64,000 nucleotides of DNA from Candidatus Methylacidiphilales bacterium (lineage in GTDB: Bacteria > Verrucomicrobiota > Verrucomicrobiia > Methylacidiphilales > CAZTYG01). The translations under genes and the position numbers were made by a program. Each line of letters opens with the position of its first letter. The stretch's first letter is position 1. Shown one piece after another: positions 27,152 through 36,486 of this stretch. The notes beneath the pieces are model-generated. The model saw only the letters and a program-made list of their open reading frames with translations. It did no database searches and was not told where the DNA came from. Location: NCBI GenBank assembly GCA_033875315.1, contig JANRJG010000040.1:60581-124580 (forward strand). The letters are read 5' to 3'.

Positions 27152-27173
27152 AACGGATACGGAGCAATACGTT

Positions 27174-27539
27174 ATGATTCAAATTCGTTCCTGGGTCGAT
27201 GTCGCCGACAACACCGGCGCCCGCAAGGCCACCATGATCGGCGTCATCGGCAAAAAAACCGAGGTTGCCGGCATTGGTGACATCATCACCGCCAACGTCA
27301 AGGAAGCCGCCCCCAACGGCACGGTCAAGAAAAGTGAAGTGGTTCGCGCCGTGGTCGTCCGCACCCGCCGCCCGGTGCGCCGTCCCGACGGCTCCTACCT
27401 CCGCTTCGATTCCAACGCGGTCGTCATCATCGACAAGGACCAGAACCCCCGCGGCACCCGCATCTTCGGACCCGTGGCCCGCGAACTCCGCGAGAGAAAC
27501 TTCATGAAGATCATCTCGCTCGCCCCGGAGGTCTTATGA
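27174..27539 (+). CDS. rplN: 50S ribosomal protein L14
   Basis: L14 lies at the subunit interface and binds 23S rRNA. The 121-residue protein has the conserved starting region [15 protein letters not shown], the [16 protein letters not shown] stretch and the C-terminal [15 protein letters not shown] motif. It overlaps the rplX start by four bases (ATGA). Confidence 0.98.
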   Translation: MIQIRSWVDVADNTGARKATMIGVIGKKTEVAGIGDIITANVKEAAPNGTVKKSEVVRAVVVRTRRPVRRPDGSYLRFDSNAVVIIDKDQNPRGTRIFGPVARELRERNFMKIISLAPEVL

Positions 27540-27820
27540 GCATCACCCGTTACGCAACCCCCAAGTCCTTCCACGTGAAAAAAGACGACGTCGTCAAGGT
27601 CATCAGCGGCGCCCACAAGGGCCGCGAAGGCAAAATCCTCCAAGTGCTGCGCACGGACAACCGTGTCATCATCGAGGGTGTGCGCATGATCAAGAAGGCC
27701 GCCCGCCCGACCCAGGAAAACCCCAAGGGCGGATTCACGGAAAAGGAAGGTTCCATCCACATTTCCAACGTCAAGCTGGTCACCGCTGCGGAAAAGACCC
27801 CCAGCAAAGCCAAGAAGTAA
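27536..27820 (+). CDS. rplX: 50S ribosomal protein L24
   Basis: L24 is an assembly initiator for the 50S subunit with a KOW domain. The 94-residue sequence has [20 protein letters not shown], the KOW motif, near residue 14 and the later [18 protein letters not shown] segment. The start overlaps the rplN stop, and rplE follows after six bases. Confidence 0.97.
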   Translation: MSITRYATPKSFHVKKDDVVKVISGAHKGREGKILQVLRTDNRVIIEGVRMIKKAARPTQENPKGGFTEKEGSIHISNVKLVTAAEKTPSKAKK

Positions 27821-27826
27821 CAAGCC

Positions 27827-28399
27827 ATGAGTTCTGATTTAGCACAGGAATACAAGGACATCGTCGTCCCCGCGATGAAAGAGAAGCGCGGCTACAAGAA
27901 CGTGCACGAAGTGCCGAAGGTCACCAAGATCGTCGTCAACTGCTCCGTGGGTTCCGCCCAGGATGTGAAGCAGGCCATGGAAGACGCCCTTCACGACATC
28001 ACGATCATCACCGGTCAGAAGCCGGTCAAAACCCTGGCCAAGAAGAGCATTTCCAACTTCAAACTCCGCCAGCACCAGGAAATCGGCGTCAAGGTCACCC
28101 TGCGCGGCAAGATGATGAACGAGTTCCTCCTCCGCCTCATGCGGATGGCCCTGCCCCGTATCCGTGACTTCCGCGGCATCTCCCCGCGCGCCTTCGATGG
28201 ACGCGGCGCCTACACCCTCGGCGTCAAGGACCACTCCATCTTCCCTGAAATCGAACTCGACAAGGTGAAGCGCACGCTGGGGATGGATATCACCATCGTC
28301 ACCACCGCCAAGAACAAGGAAGAAACCAAGGACCTGCTCACCTTCATGGGCATGCCTTTTGCGGACCGCAAAGTGGCCGCCGCCCCGACCCAAGCTTAA
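27827..28399 (+). CDS. rplE: 50S ribosomal protein L5
   Basis: L5 binds 5S rRNA and contacts the P-site tRNA. The 190-residue protein has KVTKIVVNCSVG near residue 27, the ITGQKPVKTLAKKSISNFKLR region and the C-terminal GMDITIVTTAKNKEET motif. It lies between rplX and rpsN in usual spc order. Confidence 0.98.
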   Translation: MSSDLAQEYKDIVVPAMKEKRGYKNVHEVPKVTKIVVNCSVGSAQDVKQAMEDALHDITIITGQKPVKTLAKKSISNFKLRQHQEIGVKVTLRGKMMNEFLLRLMRMALPRIRDFRGISPRAFDGRGAYTLGVKDHSIFPEIELDKVKRTLGMDITIVTTAKNKEETKDLLTFMGMPFADRKVAAAPTQA

Positions 28400-28433
28400 C
28401 CAGACCCAGACTACAAGACTACAGGACTAGCAC

Positions 28434-28619
28434 ATGGCCAAGAAATCGATGATCGCCAAGCAGAAGCGGACGCCCAAATTCGGCGTCCGCAAGTACAACC
28501 GTTGCCAGATCAGCGGACGCCGCCGCGCCTATATGCGCAAATTCGGCGTCAGCCGTATCCAGTTCCGCGAGATGGCACTCAACGGGGAAATCCCCGGCAT
28601 CACCAAGGCCAGCTGGTAA
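28434..28619 (+). CDS. rpsN: 30S ribosomal protein S14, short zinc-ligand-free variant
   Basis: S14 helps assemble the 30S head. The 61-residue length and frame [19 protein letters not shown] are those of the short zinc-binding (type Z) form, but of the four cysteines of the two CxxC motifs only one remains: the positions read CQISGR and VSRIQFRE where type Z proteins have CERCGR and LCRICFRE. The protein therefore cannot hold the structural zinc in the usual way. L36 in this cluster has lost its ligands too. Confidence 0.96.
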   Translation: MAKKSMIAKQKRTPKFGVRKYNRCQISGRRRAYMRKFGVSRIQFREMALNGEIPGITKASW

Positions 28620-28632
28620 CCAGGACAACCAC

Positions 28633-29028
28633 ATGCAGACCGACCCATTGGCAGATTTTCTGACCCAGATCCGCAACGCCGCCAGCGCCTCCAAGCCCGA
28701 GTGCCTGACCACCTATTCCCGCGTCAAAAGCGACGTGGCCACGGTGCTCAAGAAGGAAGGCTACATCGAGGAATGTGAGCTGACCAAGAACGGCTCCCAT
28801 CAGGCCCTCAAGCTCACCCTCAAAGGCGCAACCGCCGGCGTCAAGGCCATCCGCGGCATCCGCCGCATTTCCAAGCCCGGACTCCGCCGTTATTGCGGCG
28901 CCGGGGAAATCCCCAAGGTCCTCGGGGGACTCGGCACGGCCGTGCTCTCCACCCCCAAAGGCATCCTCTCCGGCCATGAGGCCAAAAAACAAAACGTCGG
29001 GGGGGAACTCCTCCTCTACATCTGGTAA
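28633..29028 (+). CDS. rpsH: 30S ribosomal protein S8
   Basis: S8 is a central-domain 16S rRNA binder and, in E. coli, the spc operon repressor. The 131-residue protein has the start DPLADFLTQIRNA, the GIRRISKPGLRRY segment and the C-terminal GGELLLYIW. Order is normal between rpsN and rplF. Confidence 0.97.
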   Translation: MQTDPLADFLTQIRNAASASKPECLTTYSRVKSDVATVLKKEGYIEECELTKNGSHQALKLTLKGATAGVKAIRGIRRISKPGLRRYCGAGEIPKVLGGLGTAVLSTPKGILSGHEAKKQNVGGELLLYIW

Positions 29029-29033
29029 TCGCC

Positions 29034-29576
29034 ATGTCACGAATCGGAAACAAAGTCATTTTGGTCCCGGACAAAGTCAAAGTCCAAGTCTCCGGGAGTG
29101 TCGTCAAGGTCGAGGGACCCAAGGGCAAACTCGAACTCACCATCACCCCGCGTGTCAATGTCGCCGTCGATGGCACCCATGTTCGCTTCACCCGCGCCGG
29201 TGACAGCCGCCAGGATCGTGCCCTCCACGGCCTGACCCGCAGCCTCGTCAACAACATGGTGCAGGGGTGCCTCAACGGATTCAAAAAGAAGCTCATCATC
29301 AATGGCGTCGGTTTCAAGGCCGCTGTCCAGGGCAAGAACCTCAACCTCAGCCTCGGCTTCTCGCACCCGGTCATTTATCCCATCCCGGCCGACATCAAGG
29401 TCACCGTCGAGGAAAACACCAATGTCGTCATCGAGGGCGTCGACAAGCAACGCGTCGGGGCCGTGGCCGCCGACATCCGCCGTTACTACCCCCCGGAACC
29501 CTACAAGGGCAAGGGTGTGCGCTACTCCGACGAGGTCATTCGCCGCAAGGAAGGCAAGACGGCCCAGAGCAAGTAA
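29034..29576 (+). CDS. rplF: 50S ribosomal protein L6
   Basis: L6 supports the factor-binding region of the 50S subunit. The 180-residue protein shows the MSRIGNKVI start, the internal GVGFKAAVQGKNLNLSLGFSHPV segment and the C-terminal PPEPYKGKGVRY motif. It begins six bases after the rpsH stop. Confidence 0.98.
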   Translation: MSRIGNKVILVPDKVKVQVSGSVVKVEGPKGKLELTITPRVNVAVDGTHVRFTRAGDSRQDRALHGLTRSLVNNMVQGCLNGFKKKLIINGVGFKAAVQGKNLNLSLGFSHPVIYPIPADIKVTVEENTNVVIEGVDKQRVGAVAADIRRYYPPEPYKGKGVRYSDEVIRRKEGKTAQSK

Positions 29577-29599
29577 TCCCAGGGAGAAACTGACACATC

Positions 29600-29968
29600 A
29601 TGAAAGCTTCGAAAAAAACCACCAAGGCGACACGCCAGCGGACCCACATCCGCATCCGGCGCAAGGTTGTCGGCACCCCCGCCCGGCCCCGCCTCGCCGT
29701 CTCCTTCACCAGCCAGCACATCTACGCCCAGATCATCGACGATGCCCTCGGCAAAACTCTGGTCGGGGTCAGCACCACCGAAAAATCGGTCGCCGGACAA
29801 AACCTGCGTCCCAACCTCGCCGGTGCGGCCAAGGTCGGCCAGCTCCTGGCGGAACGGGCCAAGGCCAAACAGATCTCCCAGGTCGTTTTCGACCGCGGAG
29901 GATTCCTTTATCACGGTAAAGTCAAAGCACTCGCCGACGCCGCGCGCGAAGGTGGATTGGTATTCTAA
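29600..29968 (+). CDS. rplR: 50S ribosomal protein L18
   Basis: L18 binds 5S rRNA with L5. The 122-residue protein contains [27 protein letters not shown] in two blocks near residues 18-45 and the C-terminal [23 protein letters not shown] motif, typical of the family. rpsE starts three bases downstream. Confidence 0.97.
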   Translation: MKASKKTTKATRQRTHIRIRRKVVGTPARPRLAVSFTSQHIYAQIIDDALGKTLVGVSTTEKSVAGQNLRPNLAGAAKVGQLLAERAKAKQISQVVFDRGGFLYHGKVKALADAAREGGLVF

Positions 29969-29970
29969 TT

Positions 29971-30648
29971 ATGGCAGACGAAAACATTATCCCCGCTCCG
30001 GCGGACATTCCTGCAACCGACGCCGCCGAGGCTGTCGCAACTGCTGCTCCGGCCGAGAAGTCCGAGCGCTCCGACCGCGGTCCCCGTGGCGGTGGCCAGC
30101 GCGGAGGCGGCCAGCGGGGCCGCGGACCGCGCCGTAACAATGACCAGAAATCAGAGGGTGAAGAAAAGGGCCTGATCGAGAAGGTCGTCTTCATCAACCG
30201 TTGCGCCAAGGTCGTCAAGGGCGGTCGCCGGTTCAGCTTCAGCGCGCTCGTCGTTGTCGGCGACGGCAAGGGCCAGGTCGGCATCGGCTTCGGCAAGGCC
30301 AACGAGGTGTCGGATTGCATCTCCAAGGGCACCGATGACGCCCGCAAACACATGGAAAAAGTGAATCTCAAAAACACCACCATTCCCCACGAAGTGATCG
30401 GGGAATTTGGCGGTGCCCGGGTGCTCATGCGCCCGGCCTCCACCGGAACCGGTTTGATCGCCGGTGGCGGCGTTCGTGCCGTCCTCGAAGCCGCCGGCGT
30501 CAAGGACATCCTGGCCAAGTCTCTCGGTTCCGGCAACCCGGCCAACGTGGTCAAGGCCGCGCTGGAAGGATTGCACCAACTCAACAAGCCGGAAGACATC
30601 CTCCGCGCACGCGGCAAGTCCGTCGCGCCGGCCGCGATCAACAACTAA
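29971..30648 (+). CDS. rpsE: 30S ribosomal protein S5 with long RGG-type N-terminal extension
   Basis: S5 contributes to decoding fidelity and mRNA unwinding. The core begins near residue 62 ([21 protein letters not shown]) and includes [15 protein letters not shown] and the later [16 protein letters not shown] motif. Before it lies a roughly 60-residue extension, first acidic/Ala-rich, then a run of Gly-Arg-Gly-Gln repeats, unlike the short N-termini of typical S5. In many bacteria rpmD (L30) follows, but here rplO begins 13 bases later and no L30 gene is present. Confidence 0.97.
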   Translation: MADENIIPAPADIPATDAAEAVATAAPAEKSERSDRGPRGGGQRGGGQRGRGPRRNNDQKSEGEEKGLIEKVVFINRCAKVVKGGRRFSFSALVVVGDGKGQVGIGFGKANEVSDCISKGTDDARKHMEKVNLKNTTIPHEVIGEFGGARVLMRPASTGTGLIAGGGVRAVLEAAGVKDILAKSLGSGNPANVVKAALEGLHQLNKPEDILRARGKSVAPAAINN

Positions 30649-30661
30649 CCGCCCGATCCCT

Positions 30662-31126
30662 ATGAATCTGCACGACCTCAAACCCCGTCCCGGAGCCACC
30701 CACCGCATCAAGCGACTTGGCTGTGGCGAAAGCTCCGGCCATGGCAAAACCAGCGGCCGCGGTCACAAGGGCCAAAAAGCCCGCTCCGGTGGCCACATCC
30801 GTCCCGGCTTCGAAGGCGGCCAGATGCCCCTCATCCGCCGCATGCCCAAGCGCGGATTCAACAACGCCCAATTCAAGACCTATTACGCCCCGGTCAATTT
30901 GGACAGCCTCAATGCCTTCAACGACGGAGACAAGATCGACGAATCCGTGCTGCGGGCCAAACGTCTGATCACCGGCACCTGGCACGGGGTCAAGATCCTC
31001 GGCACCGGCCAGCTGACCAAGAAACTCACGATCCTCGCCCATGCCGCTTCCAAGACGGCCCAGGAGAAAATCACCCAGGCCGGCGGAACGCTGGAGCTGG
31101 TCGCCAAAAAACCCGCAGGCAACTAA
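30662..31126 (+). CDS. rplO: 50S ribosomal protein L15
   Basis: L15 is a late-assembly 50S protein. The 154-residue sequence has LHDLKPRPGATHRIKRLGCGESSGHGKTSGRGHKGQKAR in the standard N-terminal arrangement and the GGQMPLIRRMPKRGF motif near residue 52. The ATG at 30662 is used because upstream codons overlap rpsE. secY follows. Confidence 0.97.
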   Translation: MNLHDLKPRPGATHRIKRLGCGESSGHGKTSGRGHKGQKARSGGHIRPGFEGGQMPLIRRMPKRGFNNAQFKTYYAPVNLDSLNAFNDGDKIDESVLRAKRLITGTWHGVKILGTGQLTKKLTILAHAASKTAQEKITQAGGTLELVAKKPAGN

Positions 31127-31184
31127 CCACCCCCGCCAGGCCCCGCCCACCCGGCCGGGCTGATCGGGGGAGGGGGACCCAACG

Positions 31185-32687
31185 ATGTTTTCCGCCTTCA
31201 CCAACTGCTTCAAAATCCCGGAACTCCGCCAGCGCATCATCTTCACTCTGGCCGTGCTCGTGGTGGCCCGGATCGGGGCTTCGATACCTTGTCCCGGGGT
31301 GAACTTCATGGTGCTCAAGGAATACTTCCGCACGGTCATCGAGCAGCAGCAACAGGGCAACGTCATCGGTCTGTTCAACCTCTTCAGCGGTGGCGCTCTC
31401 AGCCATTGCGCGATCTTCTCGCTCACCATCATGCCCTACATCAGCGCCAGCATCATCGTCCAGCTGGCCCAGGGTGTGATTCCCAGTCTGGGCAAGTTGT
31501 CCCGCGAAGAAGGGGGACGCCAGAAGATGACCCAGTACACCCGCATGGGCACCCTCATCCTCTGTATCGTCCAGGGCTACTTCCTCGCCCGCAGTTTCGA
31601 AAATCCCCAGAACCTCCCCATGCTCCATGGCATCGAGGTGGTGATGGCCAAGATGGGTCCCTTGGTGGCCAATCCGGGTTGGGCCTTCCAGCTCACGACG
31701 GTTATCACGCTCACGGCCGGCACCATGTTCCTCATGTGGCTGGGTGAACAGATCACCGAGCGCGGCATCGGCAACGGGGTCTCGATGATCATCACGATCG
31801 GGATTGTTTCCGGACTCCCCGCCGCCATCACCGCCGGATGGAATGTCTTCAATCCGCCGGCCAGCAGCGGGAAGGAAGCCGTCAGCCCGCTCGTCCTTGT
31901 CCTCCTCATCGCCTTCCTTTTCGCCGTCATCGCCGGCACGATCATGATCACCCAGGCCATGCGCAAAGTGGCGGTTCAATACGCCCGCCAAGTCCGTGGC
32001 AACAAGGTCTTCGGCGGCCAGTCTTCCTTCCTTCCGCTCAAGGTCAATTACGCCGGCGTCATGCCCATCATCTTCGCCAGCGCCATCCTCGTCTTCCCCT
32101 CGACCATCATCAGCATGATGTTCCCGACCAACGAGGCCGCCCACAAGTTCATCTCCCTCCTGGCCCCGGGCACCTGGCTCTACGTCACGCTCGAGGCCCT
32201 CATGATTTTCTTCTTTTCCTTTTTCTGGGTCGCCATGGTGTTCAACCCCACCCAGATCGCCGATGACATGAAGCGCAACGGCGGTTTCATCCCCGGTGTC
32301 CGCCCGGGTGACCCCACGGCCAAGTTCCTTGATTTCTCCATGACCCGCCTCACGTTCGCCGGAGCCATCTTTCTCACCGTCATCGCCGTCCTGCCCATGC
32401 TCATCAGCAGCTTCATGGGTATCCCCATGATCACGGCCCAGTTCTTCGGCGGCACCGGTCTGCTCATCATCGTCGGGGTCATGCTCGACACCATGCGGCA
32501 GACAGAAACTTTCCTCCTGCAACGGCACTACGACGGATTCCTCAAGAAGGGCAAAATCCGCGGACGTTCCTTCGGTGCTTCTTCCTCCCAGGGCGAAGCC
32601 GTTTCCGAAGACCGCATCATCTGGTTGCTCGTTCTGATCGGCATCATCATTGTGGGGGGCATCGCCGTCAGCCTGATCAAGAGCTGA
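31185..32687 (+). CDS. secY: Preprotein translocase subunit SecY
   Basis: SecY is the ten-helix channel of the Sec translocon in the inner membrane. The 500-residue protein has the N-terminal segment FKIPELRQRIIFTLAVLVVARIGASIPCPGV with the first helix, the plug-domain region GLFNLFSGGALSHCAIF near residue 63, conserved QRKVAVQYARQ-like loop (here MRKVAVQYARQ) and the C-terminal RHYDGFLKKGKIRGR motif. It is somewhat longer than the usual 430-450 residues because of extended loops. It is followed directly by map; adk, often between them, is missing. Confidence 0.97.
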   Translation: MFSAFTNCFKIPELRQRIIFTLAVLVVARIGASIPCPGVNFMVLKEYFRTVIEQQQQGNVIGLFNLFSGGALSHCAIFSLTIMPYISASIIVQLAQGVIPSLGKLSREEGGRQKMTQYTRMGTLILCIVQGYFLARSFENPQNLPMLHGIEVVMAKMGPLVANPGWAFQLTTVITLTAGTMFLMWLGEQITERGIGNGVSMIITIGIVSGLPAAITAGWNVFNPPASSGKEAVSPLVLVLLIAFLFAVIAGTIMITQAMRKVAVQYARQVRGNKVFGGQSSFLPLKVNYAGVMPIIFASAILVFPSTIISMMFPTNEAAHKFISLLAPGTWLYVTLEALMIFFFSFFWVAMVFNPTQIADDMKRNGGFIPGVRPGDPTAKFLDFSMTRLTFAGAIFLTVIAVLPMLISSFMGIPMITAQFFGGTGLLIIVGVMLDTMRQTETFLLQRHYDGFLKKGKIRGRSFGASSSQGEAVSEDRIIWLLVLIGIIIVGGIAVSLIKS

Positions 32688-32698
32688 CCGGTGCGTCT

Positions 32699-33463
32699 AT
32701 GATCCCCATCAAGCGCGCCCAGGAAATCGACAGCATGCGGCGCAGCGGCCAGGCCGTTGCTGAAGTGCTGGATGCGCTCATGGCCTTGGTCCAACCCGGC
32801 ATCACCACCGGCGAGATCGATGCCGAAGCCGCCAAAATCATCCGTGCGCGCGGGGGCAAAAGTCCCTTCCACGGGTACCGCGGGTTCCCCGGCCATATCT
32901 GTATTTCGGTCAACGAGGAGGTTGTGCACGGCATTGGCGGCCGACGGAAACTGGTTTACGGCGACTTGGTCAAACTCGACGTGGGCATCGTCCTCGATGG
33001 TTGGGTGGGCGACACCGCCGCCTCGGTTCCGGTGGGAGCGGTGGCACCTGAAGTCACCCGTCTCTGTCAACAGACCGAACGGGCGCTGGCCGCTGGGATC
33101 GACAAGGCCCGCGCGGGCAACCGCTTGGGCGATATCGGCTGCGCCATCGAAAAAAACGTGTCCGCTGCCGGGTACTCCGTGGTCAAGGAATTCGTCGGCC
33201 ACGGGGTCGGACGCAGCCTGCACGAGGAGCCCCAGATCCCGAATTACGGCAAGGCCGGCACCGGCCCCCTGCTCAAACCCGGAATGACCCTGGCCATCGA
33301 GCCCATGGTCAATCTCGGCCGGTCGGACGTCCGCATCCTCGGCGACGGCTGGACCGTGGTGGCCGTCGACGGCAAGTTTTCCTCGCATTTCGAGCACACC
33401 GTGTTGGTCACCGAGGGTGATCCGGAGATCCTGACATGCCGCAAAGTGACCGCATTGAAATGA
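32699..33463 (+). CDS. map: Methionine aminopeptidase type I
   Basis: Map removes the initiator methionine from nascent proteins using a dinuclear metal site. The 254-residue protein has the ligands in KLDVGIVLDGWVGDTAASV (two aspartates), FVGHGVGRSLHEEP (histidine), TLAIEPMVN (glutamate) and the last glutamate in FEHTVLVTEGDPE. It lies between secY and infA as in many bacteria and its end overlaps the infA start by 28 bases. Confidence 0.97.
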   Translation: MIPIKRAQEIDSMRRSGQAVAEVLDALMALVQPGITTGEIDAEAAKIIRARGGKSPFHGYRGFPGHICISVNEEVVHGIGGRRKLVYGDLVKLDVGIVLDGWVGDTAASVPVGAVAPEVTRLCQQTERALAAGIDKARAGNRLGDIGCAIEKNVSAAGYSVVKEFVGHGVGRSLHEEPQIPNYGKAGTGPLLKPGMTLAIEPMVNLGRSDVRILGDGWTVVAVDGKFSSHFEHTVLVTEGDPEILTCRKVTALK

Positions 33464-33651
33464 AAGGCACCGTGGTAGGCCCCATCTCCAAGACGGTATT
33501 CCGCATCGAACTGGCCAACGGGCAGCAGCTCCCGGCCAGTTTGTCCGGAAAAATGCGTTTGAGCTTCATTCGGGTCTTGCCAGGCACCCCGGTGATTGTA
33601 GAATTCTCGCCCTATGATTTGTCAAAAGGACGGATCATCGGGCTCATCTAA
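33436..33651 (+). CDS. infA: Translation initiation factor IF-1
   Basis: IF-1 is the OB-fold initiation factor that occupies the A site. The 71-residue protein has the family pattern EMKGTVVGPISKTVFRIELANGQ, SGKMRLSFIRVLPGTPVIVEFSPYDLSKGRI. The ATG at 33436 gives the usual length but lies inside map; an internal ATG at 33460 is a possible shorter start. The 28-base overlap suggests coupled translation with map. Confidence 0.93.
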   Translation: MPQSDRIEMKGTVVGPISKTVFRIELANGQQLPASLSGKMRLSFIRVLPGTPVIVEFSPYDLSKGRIIGLI

Positions 33652-33660
33652 GGAACCAAA

Positions 33661-33777
33661 ATGAAAGTCAGAGCATCCGTCAAACGGCGCACATCCGACT
33701 GCCAGATCATCCGGCGGCGGGGAAAAGTGTACGTCATCAACAAGAAAAATCCCCGGCTCAAGCAGCGCCAGGGTTGA
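33661..33777 (+). CDS. rpmJ: 50S ribosomal protein L36, zinc-ligand-free variant
   Basis: L36 is a tiny late-assembly protein of the 50S subunit, 38 residues here. The start [23 protein letters not shown] and the end LKQRQG are diagnostic. The usual zinc site is Cys-Cys-Cys-His; here only one cysteine (in TSDCQII) remains and the later cysteine and histidine positions are replaced, so this is the C-minus, zinc-independent form. It lies between infA and rpsM, nine bases after infA. Confidence 0.95.
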   Translation: MKVRASVKRRTSDCQIIRRRGKVYVINKKNPRLKQRQG

Positions 33778-33789
33778 AGAGGATTTGTT

Positions 33790-34185
33790 ATGCCAAGAGT
33801 GTTAGGTGTGGATATTCCAGGGGAAAAGCGCGTCGAGTTTTCGCTGCGCTATCTGTACGGCATCGGGCCGACCCGTGCGAAAGAAATCATTGAAGAAACC
33901 CAGATCGATCCGGCCACCCGCGCCAAGGATCTGACCGGACAGCAGATCAACCAGATCATCCAGGTCATCCAGACCCGCGGCTATCTGATTGAAGGCGACC
34001 TCCGCCGCGATCTGCAGGTCAATCTCAAGCGCCTCCAGGCCATCAACTGCTACCGCGGCATCCGCCACAAGAAGGGCCTCCCGGTCCGCGGCCAGCGCAC
34101 CCAGACCAATGCCCGCACCCGCAAGGGCCCCCGCAAGACCGTCGGGGTCCAGCGCAACAAGGACGCCAAGGCCGGCAAGGTCTGA
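33790..34185 (+). CDS. rpsM: 30S ribosomal protein S13
   Basis: S13 bridges the subunits and contacts tRNA. The 131-residue protein shows [31 protein letters not shown] near the start and the C-terminal [24 protein letters not shown], both diagnostic and each spread over longer conserved stretches. It opens the alpha part of the cluster. Confidence 0.98.
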   Translation: MPRVLGVDIPGEKRVEFSLRYLYGIGPTRAKEIIEETQIDPATRAKDLTGQQINQIIQVIQTRGYLIEGDLRRDLQVNLKRLQAINCYRGIRHKKGLPVRGQRTQTNARTRKGPRKTVGVQRNKDAKAGKV

Positions 34186-34213
34186 TCCCAAGGGATAACG
34201 ACGAACCAAACAT

Positions 34214-34732
34214 ATGGCAGAAGAAACGAAAAAGGCCCCCAAAGCCACCAAGCCCGCCGCCAAAGGCGGAAACGCCAAGCCCGCCGAAGCCAAGGAAGCC
34301 GCCGCTCCCCTTCCGGCCGACCTCAGCCTCAGCCTCGACAGCCCGATCGAAAAACCCAAGATCATCAAGGCCAAGGGCAGCAAGAACGTCTACCAGGGCA
34401 TCGCCCACATCACCGCTTCTTTCAACAACACCATTGTTTCCATCACCGACCTCCGGGGCAATGTCATCGGATGGTCCAGCGCCGGCAAGTGCGGCTTCCG
34501 TGGATCAAAGAAATCCACCGCCTACGTCGCCCAGGTCATCGCCCAGGATGCCACCCGCCAGGCCATGTCCCATGGCCTCAAGGAAGTGGAAGTCCGGGTC
34601 AAGGGCCCGGGCACCGGACGCGAATCCGCCGTCCGCGCCCTCCAGGCTATGGGTCTGGAAATCAGCACCATCAAGGACGTCACCCCCATCCCCCACAACG
34701 GCTGCCGCCTCCGCAAGGCCCGCCGCGTTTGA
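34214..34732 (+). CDS. rpsK: 30S ribosomal protein S11 with Ala/Lys-rich N-terminal extension
   Basis: S11 lines the mRNA exit (E-site) region of the platform. The core begins near residue 50 ([27 protein letters not shown]) and ends with the conserved [15 protein letters not shown]. Before it is an extension of almost 50 residues rich in Lys, Ala and Glu with no family counterpart, like those on S5 and S17 in this cluster. It lies between rpsM and rpsD. Confidence 0.97.
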   Translation: MAEETKKAPKATKPAAKGGNAKPAEAKEAAAPLPADLSLSLDSPIEKPKIIKAKGSKNVYQGIAHITASFNNTIVSITDLRGNVIGWSSAGKCGFRGSKKSTAYVAQVIAQDATRQAMSHGLKEVEVRVKGPGTGRESAVRALQAMGLEISTIKDVTPIPHNGCRLRKARRV

Positions 34733-34752
34733 TCACCAAGGAATAGAACATC

Positions 34753-35361
34753 ATGGCTCGTTACACCGGACCCCGCAGCAAAATCAGCCGCCGCTTTGGC
34801 GTGCCGATCTATGGACCCTCCAAGGCGCTTGAGCGCCGCAACTTCCCCCCGGGCGTCCACGGCCCGAAAAGCCGCCGCAAGCTCTCCGAATACGGCACCG
34901 CCCTCGGGGAAAAGCAAAAACTCAAGTACATGTACGGCGTCATGGAGAAGCAATTCCGCCGCTACTATGAAATCGCCGTCCAGAAACGCGGGGTCACCGG
35001 CGACACCCTCCTCCAGCTCCTGGAAACCCGCTTGGACAACGTCGTTTTCCGCCTCGGGTTCGCCACCAGCCGCCGCCTGGCCCGTCAGATGGTCACCCAC
35101 GGTCACACCCGTGTCAACGGACGCAAGGCCAGTATCGCCAGCATGAACCTCAAGGCCGGCGACGTCATCGAGATCCGGGACAACCCCAAGTCCCGCCGCA
35201 TGGCCACCCTCGGGCTCGAAGCCTCCCAGCTCGCCCCGGTCCCCGGTTGGCTCACCCTGGACAAAGACCACTTCAAGGGCACTGTTGCCCGTATCCCCAC
35301 CCGCGAGGAAATCGCCCCCATCGTCAACGAACGTTTGGTCGTCGAATTGTACTCACGGTAA
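34753..35361 (+). CDS. rpsD: 30S ribosomal protein S4
   Basis: S4 nucleates 30S assembly and, in enterics, represses the alpha operon. The 202-residue protein has MARYTGPRSKISRRFG, the SEYGTALGEKQKLKYMYGVMEKQFRRYY segment and the S4 RNA-binding domain around RLGFATSRRLARQMVTHGHTRVNGRK. The zinc cysteines found in some S4 proteins are absent. rpoA follows after a 105-base gap. Confidence 0.98.
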   Translation: MARYTGPRSKISRRFGVPIYGPSKALERRNFPPGVHGPKSRRKLSEYGTALGEKQKLKYMYGVMEKQFRRYYEIAVQKRGVTGDTLLQLLETRLDNVVFRLGFATSRRLARQMVTHGHTRVNGRKASIASMNLKAGDVIEIRDNPKSRRMATLGLEASQLAPVPGWLTLDKDHFKGTVARIPTREEIAPIVNERLVVELYSR

Positions 35362-35466
35362 ACCCCTTTCTCCCGGTGGACCACCCCGGGGAAAAAAACA
35401 ACCGCCGTTGGTCCCGGAGCGCCGGTCGCGCTTCCGGGGTAACCCGGCCACAACAGAAAAAAACTC

Positions 35467-36486
35467 ATGCCCATTCGTCTCAGCCGCTTCGAGCTGCCCA
35501 ACCGTCTCGTCAAGGACGAGGCTTCCGCCACCCCTGTCTACGCCAAATTCGTCGCCGAACCCTTCGAGGCCGGCTACGGCCACACGCTCGGCAACTCTCT
35601 CCGCCGGGTCCTCATGACCTCCCTGGAGGGTGCCGCCATCACCTCGATCAAGATCGAGGGTGCCCTGCACGAATTCGCCACCCTTCCCGGCGTCGTTCAG
35701 GACGTCACGGAAATCGTCCTCAACCTCAAGAAGGTCCTCTTCAAGCTCCCCAACCGCGATGCCCGCACCTTGTACATCAATGTGAACAAGGAAGGCGATG
35801 TCACCGCCGGGGACATCACCCTTGACGCCGGCGTCGAGGTCATCAACCCCTCCCAAGTCATCTGCACCCTCGACAAAAAGCAGAAGTTCGAGGCCGAGAT
35901 CGAGGTCAAGGTCGGCCGCGGCTACGCCAGCGGCGACGAAAACAAGACCCCGGAAACCGCCATCGGTGTCATCCCGATCGATTCGCTTTTCTCCCCCGTG
36001 CGCAAGGTGAAGTATGAAGTGTCCGACACCCGCGTGGGCCAGCGCACCGACTACGACAAGCTTTCTCTGGAAGTCTGGACCGATGGCCGCCTCAATCCCG
36101 ATGATGCCCTGCTCCAAGCTTCGGCCATCCTGCGCCACCACTTGGATATCTTCGTCAACTTCGACAAGGAGCCGATCGAGTTCGAGGAGCCGAAGGAACA
36201 GACCGGCACCCAGGACAGCGCCCTCAAGAAACTGCTCAACATGAGCGTCAACGAGATCGAACTCTCGGTGCGTGCGGCCAACTGCCTCAACAACGCCAAC
36301 ATCACCACCGTGGGCCAGCTGGCCCTCAAGAGCGAGGCCGAGATGCTCAAGTACCGCAACTTCGGCAAGAAGTCGCTCAACGAGATCAAGGATAAGCTCC
36401 AGCAACTCGGTCTGGGTCTGGGCATGAAGTTCGAGCCCGGCCTGGTCGAACTCCCCCCGGAAGCGGCCAATACGGAATCCAAGTAA
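35467..36486 (+). CDS. rpoA: RNA polymerase alpha subunit
   Basis: The alpha dimer assembles RNA polymerase, and its C-terminal domain binds UP elements and activators. The 339-residue protein has the N-terminal assembly domain (with FEAGYGHTLGNSLRRVLMTSLEG near residue 35), the ERTD/QRTDYDKL segment and the C-terminal domain with LSVRAANCLNNANITTVGQL and FGKKSLNEIKDKL. The alpha-operon position between rpsD and rplQ is standard. Confidence 0.98.
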   Translation: MPIRLSRFELPNRLVKDEASATPVYAKFVAEPFEAGYGHTLGNSLRRVLMTSLEGAAITSIKIEGALHEFATLPGVVQDVTEIVLNLKKVLFKLPNRDARTLYINVNKEGDVTAGDITLDAGVEVINPSQVICTLDKKQKFEAEIEVKVGRGYASGDENKTPETAIGVIPIDSLFSPVRKVKYEVSDTRVGQRTDYDKLSLEVWTDGRLNPDDALLQASAILRHHLDIFVNFDKEPIEFEEPKEQTGTQDSALKKLLNMSVNEIELSVRAANCLNNANITTVGQLALKSEAEMLKYRNFGKKSLNEIKDKLQQLGLGLGMKFEPGLVELPPEAANTESK

